From: Pseudonocardia kujensis
Lineage (GTDB): Bacteria; Actinomycetota; Actinomycetes; Mycobacteriales; Pseudonocardiaceae
Length of the DNA: 54,316 nucleotides
Direction: 5' to 3'
Assembly: GCF_021283305.1 (NCBI RefSeq)
Contig: NZ_JAJSOK010000054.1
Coordinates: 1 to 54,316 of the forward strand
The translations under genes were made by a program, and so were the position numbers. The notes under the pieces were generated by a model. It saw only the letters and a list, made by a program, of their open reading frames with translations. It was not told the origin of the DNA and ran no database searches. This document shows positions 8,454-16,450 of the stretch, one piece after another; within the stretch, counting starts at the first letter, position 1; each line of letters opens with the position of its first letter.

Positions 8454-10061
8454 ATGCATCCGGACGATCCCGGGATCATGGGGTTGATGCTGCAGGTGGG
8501 GCGCACGGCGGTGGCCGGCGCCGATCTCGGCTCGCTGCTCTCCTCGGTCTGCGCGGCGCTGCCCGCGACGCTGGGTGTCTCGGGTGCCGCGATCGTGCTG
8601 GTGGACCAGCCCGACCGGCCGGCGGGGCTCGCGGGGGTCTCGGCGTCGGACGCGGCGTCCGGACGGCTCGGCGAGATGGAGCTGCGGGCGGGCACCGGGC
8701 CCGTGTCGGGTGCGGTCCGCTCCGGGCGCCCGATGGTCACGCCCGACCTCACGCGCATCGGCCCGCCGGAGCTGGCCGCCGCCGCCGCGGACACCGGGCT
8801 GACGTGCTCGGTCGTCGTCCCGCTGCTCGTCGACGGGGAGCCGGTCGGCGGGCTGCAGCTGTTCGGCCACCCGGGCCGGCCGGTGGGGGACGGGCACGTC
8901 GACGCCGTCACCGGGCTCGCCGACGTCCTCTCGGCGCGGCTCTCGGACGTCTGCGCGCTGCGCCGGCTCACCGCCACGGTCGCCCGGCTGACGGCGGAGC
9001 AGGAGGCGGCGCTGCCGGTCGCCCACGCCACCGGGATGCTCGCGGAGCGGTATCGCACGGACGTCGAGGAGGCCGGGCGCTACCTCGCGAGCCGGGCGGG
9101 CAAGGCGGGCGTCGAGCCGGCGGAGGCGGCCCGGGCGGTGCTCGACCGGACCGACGCGCCGCCGGTGCCCGGGGAGGACACCCCCACCCAGGTGTTCGGC
9201 GCGGTGACCCCGGGCCGTGGCGCCGACGGGTGGCCCCCGAGCGCGGCCCTCCCGGCCGGGGCGGTCCCGACGCAACGGCGTGGCCCGGCGGAGGAGCGCA
9301 GCCGCTCGACCGGCGGACGCCGTCGGCTCGCCGAGGACCACCCCGCGACCCCGGGCCGGCAGGGGGTCGAACCGGTCGACCTGCAGGCCGGCCGCCGTCC
9401 GGACGGCCCCGAGCGTCCGCAGGCGGACGCCGAGCGGTCCCGCGGATCCCGGTCGGAGGCCCGCGCGCCGCAGGTCGAGGACGCGCGCGACCCGCGCCGG
9501 CAGCCGTGGGGTCCGGAGCGGCGCGCGGCGCGGGGTCCCGTCGCACCCGCCGCCCTCCCGCCCACGGGCGCGGCCGGACCATCGTCCGTCCCGTCGGCGG
9601 CGCCGCCCGCCGCACCTCCCGCGGGATCGGCGGCGGGGTCCTCCGGGGTGCCTTCCGGCGGGCCGAGCGGGGCGCCGCAGCCTCCTCGGGGCGCCGTTCC
9701 CGCGCCGGACGGCAGGCCCGGCCACGGCGAGACCCGGCCGCCCGCGCCCCCGTCGGGCGGCCGGCGTCGGCTCCGCGAGCCCGCCGCCGAGGTCCTGCCC
9801 GGGCGCGACCCGTGGGACCTCGACCAGGCCGCGCTCCCCGGGCCGGGCGCTCCGGCACGGTCCGGCGGCCGTCGTCGCGCCGAGGACCGGCCCGACGCGC
9901 CGCGGGTCCCGCAGCAGCGCCGCGACGGGCAGGCCGGGGACGAGCGCACCGGCCGCCGCGCCGAGGACCCGGCGGCCGCGCCCGTCCCGGGCTCCGGCGC
10001 CCCGCCCGTCCCGGGTCCGGGCGCCCCGCGCGCCCGGCACCGCCGCGCCGACATCATCTGA
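8454..10061 (+). CDS. GAF/ANTAR-like protein with long basic low-complexity tail
   Basis: The 535-residue protein starts at ATG 8454, behind GGAGGGGG. Residues 1-165 form a GAF domain (GAAIVLVDQP, TGPVSGAVRSGRPMVTPDL, VPLLVDGEPVGGLQLFG). Residues about 170-225 resemble a worn ANTAR RNA-binding helix bundle: LPVAHATGMLAERYRTDVEEAGRYLA matches the AKGxLMxRxxxxxxEAF pattern without its key residues. The remaining 300 residues are Pro/Ala/Gly/Arg-rich and predicted disordered. They contain spaced basic motifs: TGGRRRLAED, SGGRRRLREP, SGGRRRAED and GRRAED. GAF-ANTAR proteins normally end soon after ANTAR, so the tail is the oddity; it could bind nucleic acid or membranes. It precedes the TPP riboswitch but appears to be a separate unit. 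Confidence 0.75.
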   Translation: MHPDDPGIMGLMLQVGRTAVAGADLGSLLSSVCAALPATLGVSGAAIVLVDQPDRPAGLAGVSASDAASGRLGEMELRAGTGPVSGAVRSGRPMVTPDLTRIGPPELAAAAADTGLTCSVVVPLLVDGEPVGGLQLFGHPGRPVGDGHVDAVTGLADVLSARLSDVCALRRLTATVARLTAEQEAALPVAHATGMLAERYRTDVEEAGRYLASRAGKAGVEPAEAARAVLDRTDAPPVPGEDTPTQVFGAVTPGRGADGWPPSAALPAGAVPTQRRGPAEERSRSTGGRRRLAEDHPATPGRQGVEPVDLQAGRRPDGPERPQADAERSRGSRSEARAPQVEDARDPRRQPWGPERRAARGPVAPAALPPTGAAGPSSVPSAAPPAAPPAGSAAGSSGVPSGGPSGAPQPPRGAVPAPDGRPGHGETRPPAPPSGGRRRLREPAAEVLPGRDPWDLDQAALPGPGAPARSGGRRRAEDRPDAPRVPQQRRDGQAGDERTGRRAEDPAAAPVPGSGAPPVPGPGAPRARHRRADII

Positions 10062-10165
10062 CCCCGGCGGACGCCTCCCGGACCCCTCCCGGCACGCGGA
10101 CGTCACACCGCGCGGGCGGGGGAGGCGGTGGCACGCCGCCCCGGGGCGACGTAGGGTCTGGACCC

Positions 10166-10262
10166 GAACCCGCGGGAGCACTCACGATCCGAGGCTGAGA
10201 GGGCGGCAGGACCGGCCGTCGACCGTTCGCACCTGACCCGGTTAGCACCGGCGTAGGGAGGA
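10166..10262 (+). ncRNA. TPP riboswitch (THI element)
   Basis: The conserved core is plain: GGCTGAGAGGGCGG (10192-10205), CGCACCTGACCCGGTTAGCACC and GGCGTAGGGAGG just before the start codon. These are the pyrimidine- and pyrophosphate-sensor loops of the thiamine pyrophosphate aptamer. The final AGGGAGGA is both the 3' side of P1 and the likely ribosome site of the next gene, so ligand binding would hide the ribosome site and block translation. Ends are approximate. Confidence 0.95.
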
Positions 10263-10264
10263 CC

Positions 10265-11317
10265 GTGTCGCGCATGTCGCCGTCCCGTCTCGTACTTCGG
10301 CTGGCCGCCCTCGTGGTGGGGCTGGCCCTGCTCCTGGTCGGCTGCGGTGGCGCGGCCGAGCAGCAGCAGGGCTCGCCGCAGACCCTCCGGATCGCCCTGG
10401 ACTGGACCCCGAACACCAACCACAGCGGCCTGTACGTCGCGCAGCAGGAGGGCTGGTTCCGCGACGCGGGGCTCGACGTCCAGTTCCTGCCGTACAGCGA
10501 CACCTCGCCGGACACCCTGGTCGGCAACGGTGCCGCCGAGTTCGGGATCGGCTTCCAGGACTCGTTCACCTTCTCGAAGGCCGCCGGCGCCGACGTCACC
10601 TCGGTCATGGCGATCCTGCAGCACTGGGCCACCGAGGTGGCGGTGAAGGCGGACCGCGCCGACATCACCTCGCCCAAGGACCTCGACGGCAAGACCTACG
10701 GCGGCTTCGGCGGCCCCGGCGAGGAGCCGAAGATGCGCCAGGTCATCCGGGACGCCGGGGGCAAGGGCGAGTTCCAGACCGTCACCCTCGGCACCAGCGC
10801 CTACGAGGCCCTCTACGCCGGGCAGGTCGACTTCACCGAGCCGTTCGTCGCGTGGGAGGGCATCGAGGCCCAGCTGCGCAACGAGCCGCTGAAGACCTTC
10901 AAGTACACCGACTACGGCTTCCCCGACGCCTACAACGTCCTGCTGATCGGGAACTCCACCTGGCTGAGGGACCACCCGGACCAGGCGCGGAAGTTCGTGC
11001 AGGCCGCCCAGCGCGGGTACCAGCTGGCCGCCGACGACCCGGCCCGCGCGGCGAAGGACCTGCAGGACGCCAACCCCGGCGCCTTCACCGAGCCCGAGTT
11101 GGTGACCCGCAGCCAGGACATGCTCGCGAAGGACTACCTGAAGGACGACGCGGGGAAGGTCGGCACCCAGACGCTCGAGCGCTGGCAGGGCTTCTCCGGC
11201 TTCCTGATCGACTCCGGCGCGGTCACCGACGGGTCCGGCAGGCCCCTCACCACCCGGCCGGACTTCTCGACCTGGTTCACGAACGACTACCTGGCCCCGG
11301 GCGGGGCCACGTCGTGA
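10265..11317 (+). CDS. Thiamine-precursor (HMP-type) ABC transporter binding lipoprotein
   Basis: The 350-residue protein has a lipoprotein signal (LALLLVGCGG, with the lipidated Cys at about residue 25). An NMT1/THI5-like periplasmic-binding fold follows, with LDWTPNTNHSGLYVAQQEGWF, characteristic of hydroxymethylpyrimidine or formylaminopyrimidine binding proteins (ThiY). The TPP riboswitch directly upstream and the permease and ATPase downstream confirm a thiamine-precursor uptake role outside the membrane. GTG 10265 and ATG 10274 both fit; GTG is four bases from the AGGGAGG, ATG thirteen. The stop overlaps the permease start. Confidence 0.92.
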   Translation: MSRMSPSRLVLRLAALVVGLALLLVGCGGAAEQQQGSPQTLRIALDWTPNTNHSGLYVAQQEGWFRDAGLDVQFLPYSDTSPDTLVGNGAAEFGIGFQDSFTFSKAAGADVTSVMAILQHWATEVAVKADRADITSPKDLDGKTYGGFGGPGEEPKMRQVIRDAGGKGEFQTVTLGTSAYEALYAGQVDFTEPFVAWEGIEAQLRNEPLKTFKYTDYGFPDAYNVLLIGNSTWLRDHPDQARKFVQAAQRGYQLAADDPARAAKDLQDANPGAFTEPELVTRSQDMLAKDYLKDDAGKVGTQTLERWQGFSGFLIDSGAVTDGSGRPLTTRPDFSTWFTNDYLAPGGATS

Positions 11318-12189
11318 CCCGGGCCGACCACCGGTCCCGCACGGAGCCCGGACCGCCGTCGTCGCCGCCCGTGCCGGGACGCGCGGGCCGCACCGGCCGC
11401 GCACCCGCGCCGCGGACGGCACGCGGGCGGACCTCGCTGCTCGGCCGGGTCGCCCCGCCGGTGCTGGTGGTGCTGCTCCTGCTCGTGGTGTGGCAGGGGG
11501 CGGTGACGGCGCTCGACGTGCGCCCGCAGGTGTTGCCGTCGCCGCTGCGGGTGCTCGAGCAGGGCTGGGCGTTCCGCGCCGTGCTGTGGGCCAACACCCT
11601 GCCCACGCTGCAGGTCACCGCGGTCGGGTTCGCGGTGTCGCTGGCGGTGGGCTGGGTGCTGGCCGTCGGCGTCGACTTCTCGCCGTGGCTGCGCCGGGCG
11701 CTGGTCCCGCTGCTGGTCGCCTCGCAGACCCTGCCGATCATCGCCGTCGCCCCGCTGATGATCATCTGGTTCGGCTTCGGGCTGCTGCCGAAGGTGCTGG
11801 TGATCGCCCTGGTGACCTTCTTCCCGATCGCCGTCGGGCTCATCGAGGGCTTCGCGCGGGCCGATCCGGAGGCGGCGAACCTCCTGCGCAGCATGGGCGG
11901 CGGGCGCTGGGCGGAGTTCCGGTACGTGCGGTTGCCCGGGGCGCTGCCGTCGTTCTTCACCGCTCTGCGCATCGCGATCACCTACGCGGTCACGGGGGCG
12001 ATCTTCGCGGAGTACGTCGGCGCGCGGGCGGGGCTGGGCATCTACATGGCCCAGCAGAAGAACTCCTTCCGCACCGATCTCGTGCTCGCGGCCGTGGCGG
12101 TGACGGCGCTGGTCAGCGTCGCGTTGTTCGGGCTGACCTACCTGGTCGAACGGGTCGTGGCACCGTGGATCAAGGGGGCGCGCCGATGA
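11314..12189 (+). CDS. Thiamine-precursor ABC transporter permease
   Basis: The 291-residue protein has an unstructured Arg/Pro-rich N-terminus of about 45 residues, then around six membrane helices. The cytoplasmic EAA loop reads ARADPEAANLLRSMGGGRWAEFRYVRLPGALPS and contacts the ATPase. It belongs to the SsuC/TauC/ThiX-type permeases. GTG 11314 overlaps the binding-protein stop (GTGA), and its own stop overlaps the ATPase start (ATGA), so the three genes form one riboswitch-controlled operon. Confidence 0.92.
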   Translation: MTRADHRSRTEPGPPSSPPVPGRAGRTGRAPAPRTARGRTSLLGRVAPPVLVVLLLLVVWQGAVTALDVRPQVLPSPLRVLEQGWAFRAVLWANTLPTLQVTAVGFAVSLAVGWVLAVGVDFSPWLRRALVPLLVASQTLPIIAVAPLMIIWFGFGLLPKVLVIALVTFFPIAVGLIEGFARADPEAANLLRSMGGGRWAEFRYVRLPGALPSFFTALRIAITYAVTGAIFAEYVGARAGLGIYMAQQKNSFRTDLVLAAVAVTALVSVALFGLTYLVERVVAPWIKGARR

Positions 12190-12929
12190 AGATCACCGTG
12201 GCGGGCGTGGAGGTCGCGTTCGGCGACCTGCCGGTGCTCGACGGGGTGTCGTTCGACGTCGCGACGGGCGAGTTCGTCTCGGTCCTCGGACCCAGCGGGT
12301 GCGGCAAGAGCACCCTGTTCGGCGTGCTGGCCGGGCTGGTCGCGCCGGACCACGGTCGGGTGCTGGTCGACGGTGCGCCCGCGGGCCGGGAGACCTTCGG
12401 CTACATGCCGCAGAAGGACCTGCTCTTCCCCTGGCGCACGGTGCTGGACAACACCACGCTCGGGCTCGAGGTCGGCGGGATGCGCCGGCGGGAGGCCCGG
12501 GAACGCGCGCGGGAGCTGTTCGCGCCCTTCGGGCTGGCGGGTTTCGAGAGGTCCCGCCCGGCCGAGCTCTCGGGCGGGATGCGGCAGCGGGCGGCGCTGC
12601 TGCGCACGGTGGTGCAGGACCGCGAGGTGCTGCTGCTCGACGAGCCCTTCGGCGCCCTCGACTCGCTCACCCGCACCGCGATGCAGGAGTGGCTGGAGGA
12701 GGTCCGCGGCCGCTTCGGCTGGACGGTCCTGCTGATCACCCACGACGTCCGGGAGGCGGTGTTCCTCTCCGACCGGGTCCTGGTGCTCTCGTCCCGCCCG
12801 GCGCACGTCGCCCGCGAGGTGCGGATCGACCTGCCCCGGCCGCGCGAGGTCGGGGTGCTCACCGACCCGGCCTTCGTCGCCGCCGAGGCCGAGCTGCTCG
12901 ACACCCTGCGCGGCGGCACCCGGCTCTAG
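12186..12929 (+). CDS. Thiamine-precursor ABC transporter ATPase
   Basis: The 247-residue protein has every ABC motif: Walker A GPSGCGKST (about 38-46), Q-loop MPQKDLLFPWRT, signature LSGGMRQRAAL, Walker B VLLLDEPFGALD and the switch His in LLITHDVREAVFLSDR. It is the size and type of ThiZ/SsuB ATPases. It is the last gene of the TPP-controlled operon, and a structured inverted repeat begins seven bases after the stop, where transcription of the operon may end. Confidence 0.93.
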   Translation: MKITVAGVEVAFGDLPVLDGVSFDVATGEFVSVLGPSGCGKSTLFGVLAGLVAPDHGRVLVDGAPAGRETFGYMPQKDLLFPWRTVLDNTTLGLEVGGMRRREARERARELFAPFGLAGFERSRPAELSGGMRQRAALLRTVVQDREVLLLDEPFGALDSLTRTAMQEWLEEVRGRFGWTVLLITHDVREAVFLSDRVLVLSSRPAHVAREVRIDLPRPREVGVLTDPAFVAAEAELLDTLRGGTRL

Positions 12930-12935
12930 GAGGTT

Positions 12936-13082
12936 GCCGAACAACCCCGCCCTACTGCGCAAACGCCCAGGCGGCGCCCGCGCAGCGTTGTCGGCCTTGC
13001 GAAGACGCCCGGTACGAGCTGCGGCCTGCGCCTTGCACGGACACCACCTGGACGCCGCTCGCAACGACCGGGGTTGTTCGGC
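12936..13082 (-). repeat. 147-nt structured inverted-repeat element
   Basis: Perfect 14-bp inverted ends (GCCGAACAACCCCG at 12936-12949 and its complement at 13069-13082) enclose a second 20-bp helix (12965-12984 with 13034-13053). On the plus strand that helix has five C/A mismatches. On the minus strand all five become G-U pairs, so all twenty positions pair, which suggests the minus-strand RNA is the folded form. A further GGCC/GGCC pair closes a central loop. It carries no protein motif. It could be a dispersed palindromic element, a small antisense RNA or an unusual terminator for the thiamine transporter operon. Confidence 0.7.
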
Positions 13083-13102
13083 GGCCTCGTAGGCTGCGGT
13101 TC

Positions 13103-13348
13103 GTGGACATCACGCCCGGTGCGCTCAAGCACGGCATCGCGGCCGACGCCATCCGGGCGGTCGTCGCCGCGCCGTTGTGGCGGGTGGCGCAGGCGCCGGA
13201 CCGGACCCTGTGCATCGGGCCCGACGGGGACCGCAACCTGCTGGAGGTCGTGGTCGAGCGCGGGCCGGCCGGTGAGCGGGTGGTGCACGCGATGCGGCTG
13301 CGGCCCAAGCACTACGCGCACCTGGACCGCTCCTACAACGCCAGCTGA
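13103..13348 (+). CDS. Small BrnT-like (RelE-fold) hypothetical protein
   Basis: The 81-residue protein (GTG start) has the pattern HGIAADAIRAVV, then TLCIGPDGDRNLLEVVVERG, then RVVHAMRLRPKHYAHL. Uncharacterised actinobacterial proteins related to BrnT-type toxins share this pattern. No antitoxin-like partner (ribbon-helix-helix or AbrB) is visible on either side: the upstream neighbour is the repeat element and the downstream neighbour is a convergent membrane protein gene overlapping by 16 bases. Toxin activity is therefore doubtful. The frame is supported by the ordered secondary-structure-like pattern. Confidence 0.6.
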   Translation: MDITPGALKHGIAADAIRAVVAAPLWRVAQAPDRTLCIGPDGDRNLLEVVVERGPAGERVVHAMRLRPKHYAHLDRSYNAS

Positions 13349-15273
13349 GGCTTCAGCTCCGTCAGCGACCACCGCCGCTTGCGCACCGTCCCGGCGAGCG
13401 TCAGGGCCAGCGTGCCGACGAGGAACCCGCCCAGTACCGCGACATCGCGGGCCAGGTGGGTCCCGCTGCCCCCGCTGAGCGTGACCCGCAGCCCGTCGAC
13501 CAGGTAGCTCATCGGCAGCACCGCGTGCAACGCGCGGAACGGCGCCGGCAGCGTCTCCACCGGGTACACCCCGCCCGAGGTCGTGAGCTGCAGGACGAGC
13601 AACACGAGAATCACCGCGCTCGCCAGCCCGCCCAGCCACACCCGCAGCATGTGGGCGATCGCGATGAACGCGGTGGCGCCGAGCGCGAGCAGCCCGATCG
13701 TGCCCCAGCGGTGCGCCGGATCGAGCCCGAGGCCCAGCTCCACCGACCCGTACAGCAGGGCCGCGGCGACCAGCGCACCGCCGAGCGGGGGCAGCAGGCC
13801 CGCGAGCGCGACCGTCGACGACCGCAGCGTGCTCGCCCGTGCCCGCGCCGACAGCGGCTCGAGCAGCAGGAACGCCACGATCCCGAACACCCACAACGCG
13901 ATCGAGAAGAACAGCGGGGCGATCCCCTTGCCGTACACCACGGCCGGATTGAGGTTCGACGTCGTGACCTCGACCGGCGAGGCGAGCGTGGCCGCGTCGC
14001 GCTCCCTCTGGTCCGGGCCGAGCACCGGGATCTCGTCGACGGCTCCCGCGAGCCCGGACGCGAGCCGGTCGGCGCCCGTCGCCAGCAGGCCGATGCCGCT
14101 GTCGAGCGTCCGGGCGCCGGTGGTCGCGTCGCCGAGCCCGCTACGGAGCTGCTCGGCCCCGTCGGCGACCCGGTCGGCGCCGTCGGCCAGTGCCTGCACG
14201 TCGGCGGCCGCCCGACGGGCCTCCTGCTGCAGGCGGGGCGCGTCGGCGGCGAGGTCGCGGGCCCGGTCGGCGACGGTCGCGGTCACGTCCCGGACCTGCC
14301 CCGCCCGCGCGGAGACGTCCTGGGTGCGGGTCGCGGCGCGCCCCGCGGCGGCCACGGCGGCCTGGTAGGCGGGCTGCCCCGTCAGCTCCGGGTTCTGCTG
14401 CCCGAGGGCGGTCAGCGCGGCCTGCACCGAGTCGGCGCCGCCGGCGACCGCGGACGCGGCGTCGGCCGCCCGGGTGGTGACGTCCTCGGCGCGGGTCGCG
14501 GCGTCCGGCGCGGCGGCCGCGACGGCCGGGATCGCGTCGGCGACCCGGTTCGCCAGCGGGACGACGACGTCGGCGATCTTCGCGTCGCCGTCGGCGACCT
14601 GCCGCGCGCCCGGCGCGAGCTGGTCGGCGCCGGTCTGCAGCCGGCCCAGGCCGTCGAGCAGGGCGGTGCTGCCGCCGTGGGCCTGGTTCGCCCCGTCGCG
14701 GAGCTGCGCCGCGCCGTCGGCCGCCTGCGTGACGCCCGCACGCAGCCGGTCCAGGTTGCCGAACACGGACTGGAAGTAGGCGGAGACGGCGGCCGCGTCG
14801 ATCCGGTTCTGCAGCTCGGACTGCACGGTCTGGGCCATCTTCCCGACGACGTAGCCGTTCGCGTCGTTGAGCACGATCTGCATCGACGCGCGCTGGGGCG
14901 TGCCGGTGGCCCCGCTGGCGAGCTTCGCGCTGAAGTCCGCGGGCACGACGATCTCGAAGTAGTAGTCGCCCTCGTGCACGCCGCGGTCGGCCTCGGCGGC
15001 GCCGACGAACCGCCAGTCGAAGATCGGGTCCGCCTTCAGCTGGTCGACGAACAGCCCGCCGGCGTCGACCTGCTTGCCGTCGGCCGTGACCGGGGTGTCC
15101 TCGTTCACGACGGCGACCGGGATCTCGTCGAGGCGGTTGTAGGGGTCCCAGTTGGACCAGAGGTAGAGGGCGCCGTAGAGCAGCGGGACGCAGACCGCGA
15201 AGACCAGCGCGACGCGCTGCAGCGGGGTGCGGAAACGGCGGATCTCGGAGGCGGCGAGCCGGAACGCGGTCAC
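13333..15273 (-). CDS. YhgE/Pip-family membrane protein
   Basis: The 646-residue protein has one N-terminal membrane helix (ALVFAVCVPLLYGALYLWSNWDPYNRL) followed by the YhgE/Pip hallmark (IPVAVVNEDTPV). A large extracellular region of Ala-rich heptad coiled coils follows, with repeated AAQLRDGA, GADQLAPGA and GAEQLRSGL units. Five to six C-terminal helices resemble ABC-2-type permeases. The family includes phage infection protein and ESX-linked membrane proteins. Start GTG 15273 overlaps the stop of the upstream ATPase-like gene (GTGA), so the two genes are co-translated. It is probably an ABC-2-like exporter or envelope protein; the substrate is unknown. Confidence 0.88.
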   Translation of the reverse strand: MTAFRLAASEIRRFRTPLQRVALVFAVCVPLLYGALYLWSNWDPYNRLDEIPVAVVNEDTPVTADGKQVDAGGLFVDQLKADPIFDWRFVGAAEADRGVHEGDYYFEIVVPADFSAKLASGATGTPQRASMQIVLNDANGYVVGKMAQTVQSELQNRIDAAAVSAYFQSVFGNLDRLRAGVTQAADGAAQLRDGANQAHGGSTALLDGLGRLQTGADQLAPGARQVADGDAKIADVVVPLANRVADAIPAVAAAAPDAATRAEDVTTRAADAASAVAGGADSVQAALTALGQQNPELTGQPAYQAAVAAAGRAATRTQDVSARAGQVRDVTATVADRARDLAADAPRLQQEARRAAADVQALADGADRVADGAEQLRSGLGDATTGARTLDSGIGLLATGADRLASGLAGAVDEIPVLGPDQRERDAATLASPVEVTTSNLNPAVVYGKGIAPLFFSIALWVFGIVAFLLLEPLSARARASTLRSSTVALAGLLPPLGGALVAAALLYGSVELGLGLDPAHRWGTIGLLALGATAFIAIAHMLRVWLGGLASAVILVLLVLQLTTSGGVYPVETLPAPFRALHAVLPMSYLVDGLRVTLSGGSGTHLARDVAVLGGFLVGTLALTLAGTVRKRRWSLTELKPQLAL

Positions 15274-16100
15274 GGGAGCGGTCCGTCCTTCTCGTGGCGG
15301 CCGTGGGTGGGGGTGACGGGAGCCGGGCCGGCGGTGGGATCTGTCGGGGGAGCTGCCGTGGGGCCGGCTGCGACGGGGTCGAGGGCCGTGTCGACCGGCC
15401 GGTCGGGGCCGCTCGGGTCCGCGGCCGGGTGCTCGGTGAGGGCGGTCCCGAGCGGGAGGTGGGCGTCGGCGCCCGGGAGCGGGTCGGTGCCGGACGCGAC
15501 GACCGCGGGGCCGCTGTCGGCGAGCGCGCGCAGGGCGACGGCGAGGCGGAGCCGCTGCTCGGGGGTGAGGCCGGCGTCGGCGTCGTCGAGCAGGAGGACG
15601 GCCGGGGCACGCCGGGCGGCCAGGGCGGCCGCGAGCAGGATCCGGGAGAGCACGGGCAGCTCGCCGACCGGCCGGTCGCGGTGCAGGGTCAGCCCGAGGA
15701 CGGCGGCGGTGTCGTCGAGCGAGAGCGGCGTCGGGCCGGCGGGTTCCCGCTCCTGGCGACCGACGGTCAGCTCGGGCTCCGGACCCGCGACGCCCTCGGC
15801 GCCGGCGAAGGCGGTGACGCGGCGGATCTCCCGGGGACGGGAGGTACCCGCGACCGTCAGCGTGCCGCCGGACACCGCCGCCCGGCCGCACAGCGCGAGC
15901 AGCAGCATCGTGCGGCCGCTGCCGGCGGGGCCGTGCACGGAGAGCAGGCCGCCGGGGGCGAGGTCGACGTCGACGGCGCCGAACACGGGGCCGCGGCGGG
16001 TGCGCAGGACCAGGCCGGCGGCGCGGAGGACCGGAGCGGGATCCGGTGTCGGGTCCGGTGCCGGGCGGGCGTCCGGCGCCGCATGCGCGGGAACGTGCAT
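15270..16100 (-). CDS. Degenerate ABC-type ATPase paired with YhgE
   Basis: The 276-residue protein (ATG 16100; an in-frame GTG lies at 16109) has an ABC nucleotide-binding outline but worn motifs. The Walker A reads GPAGSGRTML, with Arg in place of the catalytic Lys. The signature LSGGQ is replaced by LPVLSRILLAA. Walker B reads AVLLLDDADAGL, with Asp where the catalytic Glu belongs. The C-terminus is Pro/Thr/Ala-rich and looks disordered. Coupling to the YhgE gene suggests it is that protein's cytoplasmic partner, but hydrolysis is questionable. The N-terminus borders the tandem repeat array. Confidence 0.75.
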   Translation of the reverse strand: MHVPAHAAPDARPAPDPTPDPAPVLRAAGLVLRTRRGPVFGAVDVDLAPGGLLSVHGPAGSGRTMLLLALCGRAAVSGGTLTVAGTSRPREIRRVTAFAGAEGVAGPEPELTVGRQEREPAGPTPLSLDDTAAVLGLTLHRDRPVGELPVLSRILLAAALAARRAPAVLLLDDADAGLTPEQRLRLAVALRALADSGPAVVASGTDPLPGADAHLPLGTALTEHPAADPSGPDRPVDTALDPVAAGPTAAPPTDPTAGPAPVTPTHGRHEKDGPLP

Positions 16101-16181
16101 GGTCGACACTCTGCCGCCGCGACGACCATCACACCGGATCGGGACCCGGTCGAGCGGCCGAGCGCGGGAAGGGCCACATCC

Positions 16182-16343
16182 CGACCCGCGGTGCCGGAGC
16201 GCGCGACTCGCGGTGCCGAATCTCGCGACTCGCGGTGCCGGAGCGCGCGACTCGCGGTGCCGAATCTCGCGACTCGCGGTGCCGGAGCGCGCGACTTGCG
16301 GTGCCGGAGCGCGCGACTCGCGGGGCCCTGGGCGCGACTCGCG
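16182..16343. repeat. Tandem array of eight 22-bp repeats (locus A)
   Basis: The core CGACTCGCG (or one-base variants) begins at 16182, 16204, 16226, 16248, 16270, 16292, 16314 and 16335, a period of 22 bp with one 21-bp step. The rest of each unit alternates between GTGCCGGAGCGCG and GTGCCGAATCTCG types. It lies between the ATPase-like and IniB-like genes. There are no variable spacers, so it is not a CRISPR. Confidence 0.95.
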
Positions 16344-16450
16344 CGAGCGCACACCCCGACCCGCGCAGGGCGGGACCCCGGCCGCCGAGCGCGGCGGTCG
16401 GGGTCCCGGGTCGGGGCGGGTGCGTTCGCGGCGCTCCGCACCCGGTCCGA

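Noticed and set aside
16182..16343. The 22-bp array as a CRISPR locus
   Set aside because: Units follow each other directly with a 21-22 bp period and no variable spacers, and no cas gene is present.
15857..16441. Open frames reading through the repeat array with Arg/Ala/Ser-rich peptides
   Set aside because: The frames exist only because the repeats lack stops; no ribosome site, no family, and they overlap real genes.
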